Shown in pieces: positions 21,368 to 33,180 of a stretch of DNA of 64,000 nucleotides (its first letter is position 1; each line of letters opens with the position of its first letter). The position numbers and the translations under genes are program-made. The stretch comes from Acestrorhynchus altus (lineage: Eukaryota; Chordata; Actinopteri; Characiformes; Acestrorhynchidae), in contig CM067508.1 in NCBI GenBank assembly GCA_034509495.1, positions 26,181,886-26,245,885 on the forward strand. Reading direction: 5' to 3'. A model generated the notes under the pieces. That model did not search any database. It was not told the DNA's origin and saw only the letters and a program-made list of their open reading frames with translations.

Positions 21368-22820
21368 TAATACAAATGGAAGAACACAAGCTTCTGCAAA
21401 CACACGCATACACACATACAGTACATACACACAACTCCAGCTTCTTTACTAGCATGGCTGTGGGGACATTAATTAATTTCTATCCTACATGAAATAGGGA
21501 GTAAAGAGATGCAGACTGAATAATAATCAATCTAAGAGGAGATGAAGGAGTGGAAAATGAATTAAAAGCAGCAGAATAACATCACACATTTATACCCCCC
21601 AAAAGGCAGTGGCTCTTACAGAGTAGCACACAGGGCAACTAGGTGAGTCCCATGTTCAGCCAAGGTTAGAAACACACATATATTACACACATCATAACTC
21701 TCAACTTCTGACTCCATCTTCCTTCATTAAGGTGTATCCATCATGTAGTCCTCAGGTTGGTCAGGGTGTAAAATACTACAAGGTCCAATATACAATGTTA
21801 CAGGCCTATTTACCACCCTGTGGATCAGAATGAAACTTGTTCAACTTTTCAACAGAAAAACAAAACAAAACAAACAAACAAAACCACAAGCCTTGCTTAT
21901 TGACTGTCTTACAGAGGCCCAATATTTTAGCACAGTTTTAACACTGCAAACAACACAGTAATTATTCCTCTCTTGCCATATAGTGCTGGTGTCCTCTTGT
22001 TGTGTCCTTAAGTGTGATGAGCTGTTAATAGAGCCACTCAGAGCCCTGAGAGAGCCCTTAGTCTTCCATCGTTCACTTCCCAAGATTATCAATTCTTTTT
22101 GGGTAAAAAATAAGTCAGTTCTTTCCTCACTAACGTGTGCGAGCTAGTCTCAGCATTAAGCATGGTGTTGATTCCTGTTTACTTCTGTGGCTTTCGTTTC
22201 ATCGTATGCCCAGTTTGAGCTCTCCTTCGGCAAACACTGGCACAGGAAAAACCAAAACCTGGTTTGCTTAACAACCTGTATTCCTTTAACTGCAATTTGT
22301 TGATTTAAATGTTGGGGGTGTAAATATGTGTCAACACTGTTACATAATAGAGCTGAACATTTTAAATTGGCCTGTTTTCCAGCTGTTTTGGTTATGCAGG
22401 GTAGAGCGACTATATTTTGGACACAGGGGATCTGTACTTATCTGTACTCTGTACTATCACAGGCATCTGTACTTATGTTGTCATGGCTAAGGGTGCTTCA
22501 AGTAGTCCTTAGTTGTAGGACAATGACAGAGTGTGTGTGAGGGTGGGAGTGAGTTACATCCCAGAAAGAGGACATGTCCAAGAAAAAGAGTATGTACTGT
22601 ATGGTCACGCTACTATTAAAGGAGGAATAAGAGTTTTGAGGTTCCTTTTACTGAACTCTCATTATTTAACTATCCTAAGGAAAATGCAGTTTGATGTTCT
22701 GGGACCTTCTAAGACCACTTTATTTATTTTCGTACACACAAGATGGAATTGTTTTGTGTATTTAAAAAAATGGCCAATTTGCAAAATTCCTCTAGTAGTG
22801 TGGATGTTGTCTATACTAGC
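21362..22820. other. Spacer without recognised genes
   Basis: Single-copy looking, AT-rich, with scattered short frames and no recognised exon. I see no RNA gene. Confidence 0.45.
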
Positions 22821-22826
22821 TGTATG

Positions 22827-22935
22827 CAGCCTCACACTTCAGTTGAAATCCTTACAGCAATGCTCCAAAATGTAGTAGAAATTCTTCCTTGGACAGCAGA
22901 GACAGTTATTCCAACAAAAGCAGGATAAACTGTAA
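22827..22935 (+). mobile_element. Tc1-like transposase C-terminal fragment
   Basis: The frame reads CTCACACTTCAGTTGAAATC-type sequence followed by VVEILPWTAETVIPTKAG, the tail of a common teleost Tc1-type transposase (usually LPRRVEAVIAAKGG-like). It ends 36 bases before another, separate Tc1 element. Confidence 0.55.
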
Positions 22936-22971
22936 TGCATTCAGTCAGTTCTCCAAACTGACTGTAATGTA

Positions 22972-24300
22972 CAATGGGGAAAATAAGTAATTGATACACT
23001 TCCGATTTTGCAAGTTTTCCCACCTACAACGAATGGAGGTCTGAAATTTTTTTGATCATGTATACACTTCAATTGTGAGAGATAGAATAAAAAAATCAGA
23101 AAATCACATTGTATGATTTTTAAATAATTAATTTGCATTTTCTTGCATGAAATAAGTATTTGATCACCCAACAACCAGCAAGAATTCTGGCTCTCACAGA
23201 CCTGATTTTCTTTGAGAAGGCCTCCGACTCTGCTCTCTTTACCTGTATTAATTGCACATGTTTGAACTTACCTGTATAAAAAACACATCCACACATTCAG
23301 TCAATCAAAGTCCAACCTCTCCACCATGGCCAAGAGAACTGTCCAAGGACACCAGGGACAAAATTGTAGGCCTGCACATGGCTGTGATGGGCTACAGGAC
23401 AATAGGCAAGCAACTTGGTGAGAAGGCTTTATTATTGGTGCAATTCTTATAAAATGTCTTTTATATGTCTTCCTCGGTCTGGGGTTCCATGCAAGATCTC
23501 GCCTCATGGGGTAAGGATGATTAAAAAAAGGTCAGGAATCAAGCCAAAACTACACACAACGACCTGTAGGAGGTATGGGAGAAGACCAAAATAGAACTTT
23601 TTGGTATCAACTCCACTCACCATGTTTGGAGGAAGAAGAAGAAGACGCCAAAAACACTGTCCCAACCATGAAGCATGGGGGTGGAAACATCATACTTTTG
23701 TGGTGCTTTTCTGCAAAGGGGACAGGAAAACTGCACCATATTGAAATAAGGATGGACGGGGACATGTATTGCAAGATTTTAGCCAACAACTTCCTTCCCT
23801 CAATAAGAGCATTGAAGATGGGTTGCAGGTGGGTCTTCCAAAAAGATAATGACCTGAAACACACAGCCAGGGCAACTAAGGAGTGGCTTCATAAGAAGCA
23901 TTTCAAGGTTCTGGAGTGGCCTAGCCAGTCTCCAGATCTGAACCCAATAGAAAATCGTTGGCCAGTGACAGTCCAGAAACCTGGAAGATCAGGAGATAAT
24001 CTGTATGGAGGAGTGGGCCACAATCCCTATTGCAGAATTTGCAAACTTGTTCAAGAACTACAGTAAATGTCTGACCTCTGTAAGATTTCTGTACCAAATA
24101 TTAAGTTCTGTTTTTCTATTTTATCAAATACTAATTTCATGCAATAAAATCCAAACTAATTAGACAATGTGATTTCTTTTAGATTCTGTCTCTCACAGCT
24201 GGAAATTACCTATGATAAAAATGACAGACCTCCCCATTTTTTTTGTAGGTGAGAAAACTTGCAGACATGGCAGTGTATGAAATACTTGTTTTCTCCACTG
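22972..24300 (+). mobile_element. Tc1-like transposon with both long terminal inverted repeats
   Basis: Both terminal repeats, roughly 180-195 bases, are present: 22972-23165 begins CAATGGGGAAAATAAGTAAT, and 24121-24300 ends with the inverted counterpart (TACTTGTTTTCTCCACTG). The target TA survives at 22970-22971 on the left; the right flank is CA. This is a familiar teleost Tc1 family whose ends share AAGTATTTGATACACT and CTCTCACAG blocks. The copy is about 1.33 kb, shorter than the usual 1.6 kb, because of internal loss. Confidence 0.9.
23326..24066 (+). pseudogene. Broken Tc1-type transposase
   Basis: This is a cut-and-paste DDE transposase remnant. The start ATGGCCAAGAGAACTG is recognisable, and the DNA-binding part (DKIVGLHMAVMGYRTIGKQL, in a shifted frame) breaks off near 23440. 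The catalytic part resumes at about 23585 (NRTFWYQLHSPCLE region) and continues through VPTMKHGGGNI, WVFQKDNDLKHTA (second catalytic D) and SPDLNPIEN (final E). The segment that normally carries the first catalytic aspartate is lost or scrambled. After PIEN the sequence is frameshifted to a stop at 24064-24066. It cannot encode an active enzyme. Confidence 0.88.
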
Positions 24301-24880
24301 CATATTCAAGAACACACATATCAGGTAATTCAGCTTCTGATTCTGAACCAACCACTGGCTTACTTGTTCTGATTCACAAAGAAAATGAACAAAGCACTTT
24401 CATAGTTCATGCATTAAAGGTTCTAGATGTGCATGCTTAGAAAGGACTTGGCTCAGAATTTTCTTGAGAAAGAAGTATTCTCAAGTGATGTGAACCACCT
24501 TGAGGGAACAGATAAAAGGCTGTTAAAACTAACACTTGATTTTCATTCTCATGCAAATGCCTATAGGAAACCAAAAGCTGCTCTTATACTACTAGCTGTC
24601 CTGATAAAATACAGATTTATTGCAGTACTGTAAGTTTCAGTCTATAGAGCATAGCTTTAACTGGGCTTGGGTTCATGAGCAGATTAAACCCTGCCTCAAA
24701 TAAGCACCTGATCCCTGATTGTATTATAATTAATGATATAAATGCACTTGTATTTCTGACCTGCTGGGATGTATAATCATTCTAATTCAGATAATTGAAG
24801 ATGAAAAAGCACTTCTCCTTTGTTGTGCTTTGTACTTTTATCTGAGGGTGGTTTAGAACACAGCACAGAGCCAAGTGAAT
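24301..24880. other. Spacer without recognised genes
   Basis: AT-rich. I see no feature I can support. Confidence 0.5.
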
Positions 24881-25345
24881 AAATGAGGCATGACTCAAAA
24901 AGCAACGCGTCCGGTCTCAAAGGGGGAAACCCAAGAGGCAGGCGGCCGAGCGTCTCTCCATCCATTTCTGATATGCTTACACTGCATTCACATCCGCAAA
25001 AACACCATTATCACCAGACAAGCTCCTTTCAAAATCCCATTGACCATGAGTGAAGAGATAAGTGATCATAATGTGTGTGCAAACTGGGTGAATATCAATT
25101 ACATAAAGAGAGAAGAGAGGAGTACATTGACTCTTATGCATCTAAATATACTGGGAAACATGCACAGACAATCACTTAGATTGACTGGAAATGCCTTAGA
25201 AGGGCAAACTGTTTTAATTAAGACATGGAAATATTCAAGAAAGGGAAGATGATGCTCGAGGCATACTTCGAGATGTGTCAGAGAAAGCGATGGAGAGAAG
25301 TAAAGGGAGCAGTGAGATTTAATGAGATATCTAATTTCACACGCT
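24881..25345. other. Single-copy block, possible regulatory DNA
   Basis: The composition is more complex than that of its flanks, with words such as AGTGATCATAATGTG and TATCAATTACATAAAG. A 120-codon open frame at 24890-25252 (plus) has no recognisable similarity and an antisense frame overlaps it, so it is not taken as a gene. Confidence 0.3.
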
Positions 25346-26100
25346 CGTTTTCTTCCACTCATTTCTTTTTGTGCTTGCTTTCAGTTCCTTCGTTTATATT
25401 GAAAAGAGACAGTTTAGATGTTTTAAATGTAGTAAATCTAATTTACTAATCAAAGTGGGTCAGGAAAATAATCCAAGGACCTGTCTTATAAGTTGTATAT
25501 GATGGAAAACCAAAGTTACCATTAAATGTAAGTGGTTCATTTCCATCAGACAAAGTGATGCAACTAATCCTTACAAATGAACATTTTTTCATCCTCGTTT
25601 CTGGACTCCAACTATAATGGTAAAAATGTGTCTCTCTGAAGGCCTAAGAGAATGAATGAAACATCACTGAGCGTTCCTTACTTTCCCCTCAGGGAACCAG
25701 AAGCACTGAAGCGAAGGGTGTAAAACAATATGGAAGTACAATTCTTAGTTGCAGCTTCGGTGACCCTTGTCCTAAATGTGGCAGGGTCTGTACAGGTCAC
25801 AGCATGACCAATTTAATGTGTTTTCTGTGTTCACGCTCTGCTGTTGCAGAAAATGTCATGGTCAAAGGGCTTTGAGTGAACCTCCAAGAGACCCTCAACA
25901 CCTGATCACACTGAGAACATCTGAAAATCTCCAATGGGAGGTTCATCCTCACTCATGTTTAGAAATATTAGCTCAAGCTCCAATATTTCCTTCACTAACA
26001 TTAGCTTTTAAAATGTTGTAGATTTCCATTGACCTTCAGAATTTGCATCATTGTTTATCCAGCTTGAACTTCTGCAGACAGCTATGAAAACCCTAAATAT
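25346..26100. other. Spacer without recognised genes
   Basis: I see no coding or repeat feature. It runs directly into the 52-bp minisatellite. Confidence 0.5.
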
Positions 26101-26787
26101 CTCAGCTTCTAGGCTGTTAGCATCATGGTTATCCTACTGAAACACTGCATATCTCAGTTTTTAGCCCATTACCATCACAATTATCTTATCAAAACACTGC
26201 ATATCTCAGCTATTAGCCCGTTACCGTCACAGTTATCTTACTGAAACTCTGAGTATCTCAGCTTTTAGCCCATTATCATTGTGGTTCTCTCACCACAACA
26301 CTGCATATCTCAGCTTTTAGCCAATTATTATCACAATTATCTTACCGAAACACTGCATATCTCAGTTGTTAGTCTGTTACCAACATGGTTATCCTACCCA
26401 AACACTGCATATCTCAGCTATTAGCCTGTTACCGTCATGGCTATCTTATTGAAACACTGAATATCTCAGATTTTAGCCCATTACCATTGTGGTTATCCTA
26501 CTGAAACGCTGTATGTCTTAGTTTTTAGCCCGTTACCATCACAATTATCTTACCAAAACACTGCATATCTCAGCTATTAGCCCTTTACTTTCACAGTTAT
26601 CTTACTGAAACACTGAATATCTCAGGTTTTAGCCTGTTACCATGACGTTTATCTCACCGAAACACTGCATATCTCAGCTTTTAGCCTGTTATTATCACGA
26701 TTATCTTACCGAAACACTGCATATCTTAGTTGTTAGTCCGTTACCAACATGGTTATCCTACTGAAACACATATCTCAGCTTTTTATG
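26101..26787. repeat. 52-bp minisatellite with seven-unit higher-order structure
   Basis: Twelve consecutive units are each exactly 52 bases (26101-26724). A thirteenth at 26725 is shortened by a small deletion and is followed by a partial copy. Each begins CTCAGCTTTTAGCC or a variant and ends AAACACTGCATAT. Units 2-6 resemble units 9-13 one for one more than they resemble their neighbours. For example, 5 and 12 share TTATTATCAC, and 6 and 13 share GTTGTTAGTC and CCAACATGGTTATCC. This gives a 364-bp higher-order period. No coding potential. Confidence 0.93.
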
Positions 26788-28420
26788 TACATCTCAGCTG
26801 GTGTATGCACATTTTGGTGGTGTAAATATAATATATTTGTTATGTTACAGTTTGGGGAGTTTCCAGTGCTGTTTTGGTTTTGCAAGTTTTCTTTTGAGGG
26901 CGAAATAACAGTGTTTGAGGATCACAGTATGACAGCAAACTCTCATTATTCAACTCTGCCAAGGAAAACATAATTTGACATTCTAGCAGGATTTTTCTGT
27001 AAAAGAATAACCGAACAACATGAAGTAGTCATAAGGAGCAGCTTAGATGTATTACAGTTATGTGGTTACAGATATTTCTTCGTATCCTAATATGGGGCAC
27101 ATGGAAGAGGACAGATGTACATTAAAACATGAATAATAATGTTTTATTGATCACCAAAATAAAAAAAAATATTTGAGTGAAAAAAGTGAATATAACCCTC
27201 AAGGAAATCTTTCCACTTCTCATAACCTCTTCCATCTGGTAAAGTATTGATTATCTGTTATATCCTGGCCTGAAAGAACAGCTGATCATGCATTTTTTAT
27301 TAGTATATGCAATATAGCCATTATGGACAGATGATTTCTGCATGCGTAAATGCAGTGCACTTAAGAGAAACCAGTACAGGTGAAAAGATGTAGTGTCTGT
27401 ACTGGTCCATTACCACGTCAATAGCTGCTCTTCCTCTGCTCTACTTAACACTGCCTTCAGCAGCTGACTGAAAGTCAACCGGCCAACACACACCCAGGAT
27501 CACTTTCATTGATCTCAGTTTTTCCTGGTCTCAAGTTCCCTCAGTCAGTCCATTCATTATTCACAAAAAAGACAAGAGAGATAAAGAGAGGAGGAAAAAA
27601 GAGGATTTAACCGTGAATCCCCTTTCTTGTCCATGCCAATGTCACATGATAGTAGAATACCAGCACTTAATCAGCCTTGAATGACACCCACTGAGCAAAG
27701 TCACCCAGCCGAGAGGGCATCGCCAGGGCTGTGAATGTTTTATGAGAAGGGGCTTCAAGATCATTAAAGCAAAAAAGCAGCAAAAAAGTTTCACACCTTC
27801 AGGTATTCCCAACCACCCAACCCTCATGAAAGCCAGAGATGAGGGAAAATGTCTTTTTGGTGAGTAGTAAGTAGGTAAAACAGGTCAGCGTGTGAAGCAA
27901 AGTTAACAAAAGGGCAGTCTACATAAGAATTTAAAACATGTTCTTAAAGCGGACATTGTCAACTCTGGGCAATTTACAGCCGTAGAAGTTAAACAACGGC
28001 CATAAATGCATTGAAGTTTTCTGGTGCTCAGGTCAAAAGTACATTTAAAAAGTTATTCCCTACTCGCAGACTTTAACTTCAGAGATTTGAGGTTGTCTGA
28101 GGACAGCAAAGTGTCTTGTCTGCTTGGGAATAGCACCAAGACTCTGGTGGTTGAAGTGACAAGCTGCATATTTAGCAAGGATCTACTTTCAAGTTTTTGT
28201 CCAAGACAGACAGTAAGACTAGACTAAAATTACTATGGGACTTAGAGCAGAGCCCCCATCTGTCTGTGATTCTGCTGAAACAAGTGTATGGATGACACTG
28301 TTTTCCCCAAAGCAGGTCTTGACCCCAAAATCATATGACCCTCTTGAAATGGGCAAATCCTCCGGTGTGCAAGCTGACATTTGCAGCCTGGGCCCCAGCT
28401 GTTTCTGTCAACGTTGCTGA
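26788..28420. other. Spacer without recognised genes
   Basis: Mostly AT-rich with single-copy texture. Short open frames at 26749-26973, 27642-27827 and 28024-28420 have no recognisable similarity. Confidence 0.45.
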
Positions 28421-28640
28421 GGCTCAATGGATTTCATTGAAACTCACTTTGGGAGGGTGAGCTGAGTATGAAACACTCTGTGGCTCAGTTCTTTCTTCCA
28501 TTAGCATGTCTAACGCCTCAGTTTATAATTAGTGAGCTGGCTCTGAATGAAGGCCAGCGTGATGGCCTGGAGGCCCTGTGCAGGTAGAGGCTTGCTGTCA
28601 GCCATAATGAGCTGTTTTCCTTAAGTTTGGAAACAATGTC
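28421..28640. other. Single-copy block, possible conserved non-coding element
   Basis: A compact complex segment with a TTTATAATTAGTGAG homeodomain-like word (about 28520), GGCCTGGAGGCC, and AGCCATAATGAGCTG. It stands out from AT-rich flanks. Inference only. Confidence 0.3.
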
Positions 28641-28658
28641 TGTGTAAAGGGGCTTGAC

Positions 28659-28659
<1 letters not shown>

Positions 28660-28715
<56 letters not shown>
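28660..28715. repeat. (ATT)n microsatellite
   Basis: A pure TTA/ATT run of about 19 units. Confidence 0.97.
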
Positions 28716-28716
<1 letters not shown>

Positions 28717-28939
28717 TTGCACAGTCCAAAATTGTCTCAGGTGGCAAAAAGTTTCTGGCTGTTCTGCACAAACTGCACGGTGAGCATGTAATTGAAGTGT
28801 GTTTCTATTTGTAACAGCAACATGAGAAGAGGAAGAGATATTCTATACACAGAATGAAGTATAGTGATATAGATTAAAAAGCCATGACCACAACCATACA
28901 GTAGATGAATAATACCCGGTGGGAAGATGTCCAGATAAA

Positions 28940-29100
28940 TCCAGATTAGCCAAAACATTAAAACCACCTGCCTGATTGTGTATGTTCAGCATGGACTCCA
29001 GATAACCTCTGAAAATGTCCTGTGGCACCACCAGAATGTTTGCATTATTTAATTAGATTCTTATGTCTTGTAAGGGAGGTTGGGCCTCCATGAATTCCAT
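28940..29100 (-). mobile_element. Tc1-like transposon, terminal fragment
   Basis: It contains TTAGCCAAAACATTAAAACC and ACCACCTGCCTGATTGTGTA, then GCATGGACTCCAGATAACCT and GGGCCTCCATGAATT. This is the reverse-strand end and 3' transposase region of a common teleost Tc1-type family. The matching other end is at 29868-30035, so one copy seems to have been split or partly deleted. Confidence 0.65.
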
Positions 29101-29867
29101 CAGCAGCTCTTCTCCACTGCAGGACTGAATGGGTCTGAGCAGAGAGGTTAACCATTCCGGTGGCTTTTCCATGTGGACACGGTTCAGCATGGAACATTAG
29201 TTAACCATACTTAGGGCCAAAGAACCGTTCAGTGGGAGGGATTCTTGATGTAGGGATCCACTGATTGGCTCCACATTTGAGTCACCTTTGTTCAGAAAAT
29301 GGCAGAGACCACTTTTCTGGAAGAATTTGATGTTAATGTAGGTATCACAGCTTTCCATTAGCCTAGTGCCAACTGCATTCTCAAGTTGTCACACACTTGC
29401 AGAGATCAGCACTCAAAGTCATACAAATAGACTTCGGACTTGACTTGCAACTTAATTTGGACAATAAGAGTTGTTTCATTATCCAGACGCAGGGTTTGAA
29501 AGTTACAAAAAGTGACTATATTTAATTGATTTGGGACACATCCCCTTTTCTTGCAACTCATCAAAACATCGGGCTAATGCAAGCGTGAAATTGGTGAGCT
29601 GCTGTTGTGATGTGGTTTCAGATGAGTGTGGTTTATGCAGGCAGAACTAATAGATGATTTACAGCTTGGAGAAATCAGGATTTTGCTTTCTGGACAACAA
29701 ATGTTGGAAATTAAGTTAAGCCTTATTTATAAGAAATCAGACACATCTGAAGACACAACAAATGGTAAAAGAGATGGTAACTGGTCTAATGGGTCAGCAC
29801 CCGCATGAAAGGGTATGGATCGGCTTCAGTAACCATTTGGCCTTTTTCATTTGGCCTTTTTAGAAGG
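29101..29867. other. Sequence between the two Tc1-like pieces
   Basis: This does not resemble the missing middle of the Tc1 family on inspection. It has a short inverted motif around GGTTAACCATTCC / TTAGTTAACCATAC (29145-29210). It may be a replacement or insertion; no gene recognised. Confidence 0.35.
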
Positions 29868-30035
29868 TTTGCAGCACTTTGGTAGGTACTGACCACTGCA
29901 TACCAGGAACACACCACCAGACCTGTCTGATGTTTGCAGATGTTCTATCCCAGTTGCCATAACAAATTACCAACATCATGTCAACATCAAGAACTGAGTG
30001 TTCCCTTTCTGCCATGCACTTATAATAGTCTAAAT
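29868..30035 (-). mobile_element. Tc1-like transposon, N-terminal transposase fragment
   Basis: GCACTTTGGTAGGTACTGAC, CACTGCATACCAGGAACACA and AGAACTGAGTGTTCCCTTTC correspond to the reverse strand of the DNA-binding region and leader of the same Tc1-type family as 28940-29100. It is decayed. Confidence 0.65.
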
Positions 30036-31075
30036 ATGTTATTCATAAACCAGTACACTGTGGCCCTCAGACTATACATTTTGATCTATCTATGACAAAA
30101 ACACCTGAACCAGCGGGGGGTCGATGTGGGCCTGTTTGAACACTTCTATGGTGTAAAATTAACAAATTGCTTTGCACATATGCAAGAACATTCAAACAGA
30201 TCCAAACCATTGTTGAACATCATTGTATGAGTTGTATGCCTGAGCAGAGCTGCTTGAATGTCAGCACAGTATACATCTGGTTTAGCTGATGCAGTCAGAA
30301 TACAAAAAACAAAGCTATAAATCTGTAATGTCCGCCACAAAGTTGGGAACTCATGGTCACCTTCAGCCGTATCGAGGGAAAAGGGTGGGGGGCTGGGCTC
30401 ACACTGTGCTCCATTATAGCTTTGGCCTTGGTTAATTAGTCAGTGTGGGGTTACTTTCTGCTGGACGTTCTTCCATCTCCCCCAGGGAAAGTAGGTGCAG
30501 TTGGCTGTGGGGTGGACTGCAGTGCCCTTCACACACCCCCTGGCCTCAAGAGAGTGAGAGGTGTGTCCCCCACCGAAGGGACTGACTCTAGGGAAGGACG
30601 TAAGAACAATGAGCAGCAAGGGCGCGCAGCTGGAAGTGAAAGAACACTGGTGAAAAGAGAAATTGGTTTGAAAGAGAAGTGAAGTCAGGAATAACAATGC
30701 TGGGATTGACTTAAGAGTGCCAGCTTTAATAAAAGATACATTTAAGCAGACAAGGATAAAAAAATAATGCTTTTATCATGATGTTCAAAGTCATTTTTGA
30801 ATGCTTTTCAGGTTGTGTTTAATGAAGGTAAATGCAAAAGTTTTGCAAGGGCACACACACTGTAGCATGGACAGGACAGTGTAGTAAGTACACACTAACA
30901 TATTTAGAAGCTATTAAGTAGAGTAGTACTGCAATGCAATTATTTAACTCTTCTTAACAATAAAATCATAACAATAAATTTAAAAAAATTCAAAAGAAAT
31001 TCACTGATATGGGCAGTATTATATACATAAGTAGTGTCACTCAGAATGGAATTGCGTATAACACAGCATGTCAGA
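30036..31075. other. Spacer, partly single-copy
   Basis: A complex segment at 30350-30690 has opposing open frames (30440-30697) but no recognisable protein similarity. Nothing else supported. Confidence 0.4.
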
Positions 31076-31079
31076 CTTC

Positions 31080-31330
31080 TCAGAATGGTGTTGTAGGGGT
31101 TATTTATGAGGTCTGGGGATAATCTATCCCATGCAGCTTAAATATTCTCACTCATTCCTGCAGGTGTTGTGGTAGGAGTGTTGATAGCATGTCCAATAGC
31201 CATAAACCATGCCTCAGCGTCGTCTCCAACAAGACAAATGCGGGACTCATCACCGAAGATGATCCACTGCCATTCTGAGTGGCTACATGACAGTCTGGCA
31301 CGACACCATTATAGTCGCTTGATTTCTTGT
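31080..31330 (-). mobile_element. Tc1-like transposase fragment
   Basis: On the minus strand the words ATCATCTTCGGTGATGAGTC and a GDESRICL reading match the WxxVIFSDESRF catalytic segment of Tc1-type transposases. It is followed by a HAINTPTTTP-like stretch. Only a fragment remains. Confidence 0.55.
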
Positions 31331-31879
31331 AGGTGCTCCTATTTTTCACGATTAGCATAATTAGTAAGTGACATGAGAAATTCCAGTTAATTATTGCAGT
31401 AATATAGCAAGCAATAACTGCAGACCCATCCAGTATTTCTTCTTTATTCTCTGTTTCCAGGTAGGCTAGGAATCCACTACAACCAGAGCAAAACAAGGAT
31501 ATAAGAAAATAAATGCATTGTTTACTGCTGTTCATACCTAGTAGTTTTGACATTATACCCTTTAAAAGAAATATTACATCTATTGTTCAGTATTTTAAAT
31601 TGTTATTTGATATATAATAAGTATATGACTTTGTTTGGGGTGAAAAATTCTCAGATTTACTTTCACAACCCTGGTATTTTGAAACACATTAAGGCTTCTT
31701 TTATGGAGAACAAAAACAAACAAACAAAAAACTACAAGTTCTACTTTAATTAAGTTTATGGCACTACAACAGACCACAGGATCATAACGGAGCCTAGTCT
31801 CACCAAGACTAGCCAAGCATAACACTGTAATAAAAAGAGTGTAATAATGTTTTGTAACAATATTGCTGTCCTCTCTGTG

Positions 31880-32415
31880 ACTATGTTCACATGTAGAGAT
31901 TTTCCTCAATCTGATTGAATTGATTCAGATTACAGATCAAGACTGTGGTGTTTATATATGCAATGTACTCCACAATCTAATCTCAATCTTTGTTTACATG
32001 CACACTATAAGTAATATAATCTAAAATGATGTGCATGTGTAGGGAATCACTTAGTGTACAAGTTACCATAACAACGAGCATCAAGCCAGGTCCAATCAGC
32101 ATAAGAGGAACAACAGTTACCTGAGTTTGCAGTTGTTGCAGGAATTCACAGATTTTGACTGGAAGCCATTCATGGTTTTATGTGACTTGATGAAAAATGA
32201 TCTCATACCTGCAGAACAACGTGAGAGGTTTAACACTTCCTGTCTGTCTGATTACAGGTTTACTTCCTTTAATCGGACAGACGTTGTTTTCTGAATGGTC
32301 TCAATCCAACTAGTCTATTCCAGTTGAGGTGTATACATGGATGTGTTCTAATCTGATTGAGTTATTAGATGGATTATTAACAGACTTTTGGGCTGCATGT
32401 AAATGTGGCTATTGT
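31880..32415. mobile_element. Possible MITE with CATTTACATGC-like inverted ends
   Basis: The left end (ACTATGTTCACATGTAGAG then TCAATCTGATTGAATTGAT) and the right end (TAATCTGATTGAGTTATTAG then GCATGTAAATGTGGC) are approximate inverted repeats. The interior is AT-rich and non-coding. Boundaries are uncertain. Confidence 0.45.
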
Positions 32416-33180
32416 CCTTTTGGCACAGTGTACAGTTAGTTAGATGAAGTAGCTGCTTGACTATGTAAGCTTTAAGCCTAGCACCAGCTCACTCCTCCAG
32501 CTTTGGGTTGACGGCCCTTCAATCTTCCCGATTTGGCCTGGCCTTAGCTATTGTTCTTTTTTAGGCACTGCATTACTTTTGATGTGCTGAGATATGGCCC
32601 CATGAATTGTGCAGGAGAACAGGATGGTGACAGGCTGAAAAAGCATTAATATAGTCGGTTAAGGCTGTTACGTAAAGGTTTGGGAACAGCTTTTGGAAAA
32701 TTAAATATACTTTTATGAAACTATTGAACCAGGTACTAGAAGATTGGTCAGCATCTAAAATCTATACAGACTTAAATAGATTGGGAAGACATTTGCTGGA
32801 GATGTTTTTGTTTGACAACAGGAGCACAAACAAACCTTATATACATACAGCACACAGTGAGTAAAGCATATAATATAACTTAGATGACAATAATAATATG
32901 AGTGCAAGGCTCATTCAAATAAATACAGTTTAAATAAGTAAACTAAACATTAGTGCAATGCAGTTCCAAGTGAAAGTTTGTATCAAATTAAGTGCAGCTA
33001 TACTGTACTTGACCAATTTTCCACAGCAGCTGGTCTTGCTTGATGTAATTTGTCAGTGGACCTTTCCCAAGAAGGAACATTGAAAAGAGAAAATTGGAGA
33101 AAATTAAAACATGATTCAATCACACTTTCTGCAGCTTTGCAAACAGTCTTAATAATCAGCCTGATGAGACACACAGTACA
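32416..33180. other. Spacer without recognised genes
   Basis: AT-rich with no supported feature. Confidence 0.5.

Noticed and set aside
23575..24066. Active transposase gene
   Set aside because: The first catalytic aspartate region is lost, and frame breaks lie both upstream and after the PIEN motif.
26101..26787. CRISPR-like array
   Set aside because: The repeats are head-to-tail without unique spacers, the units diverge from one another, and the genome is a vertebrate.
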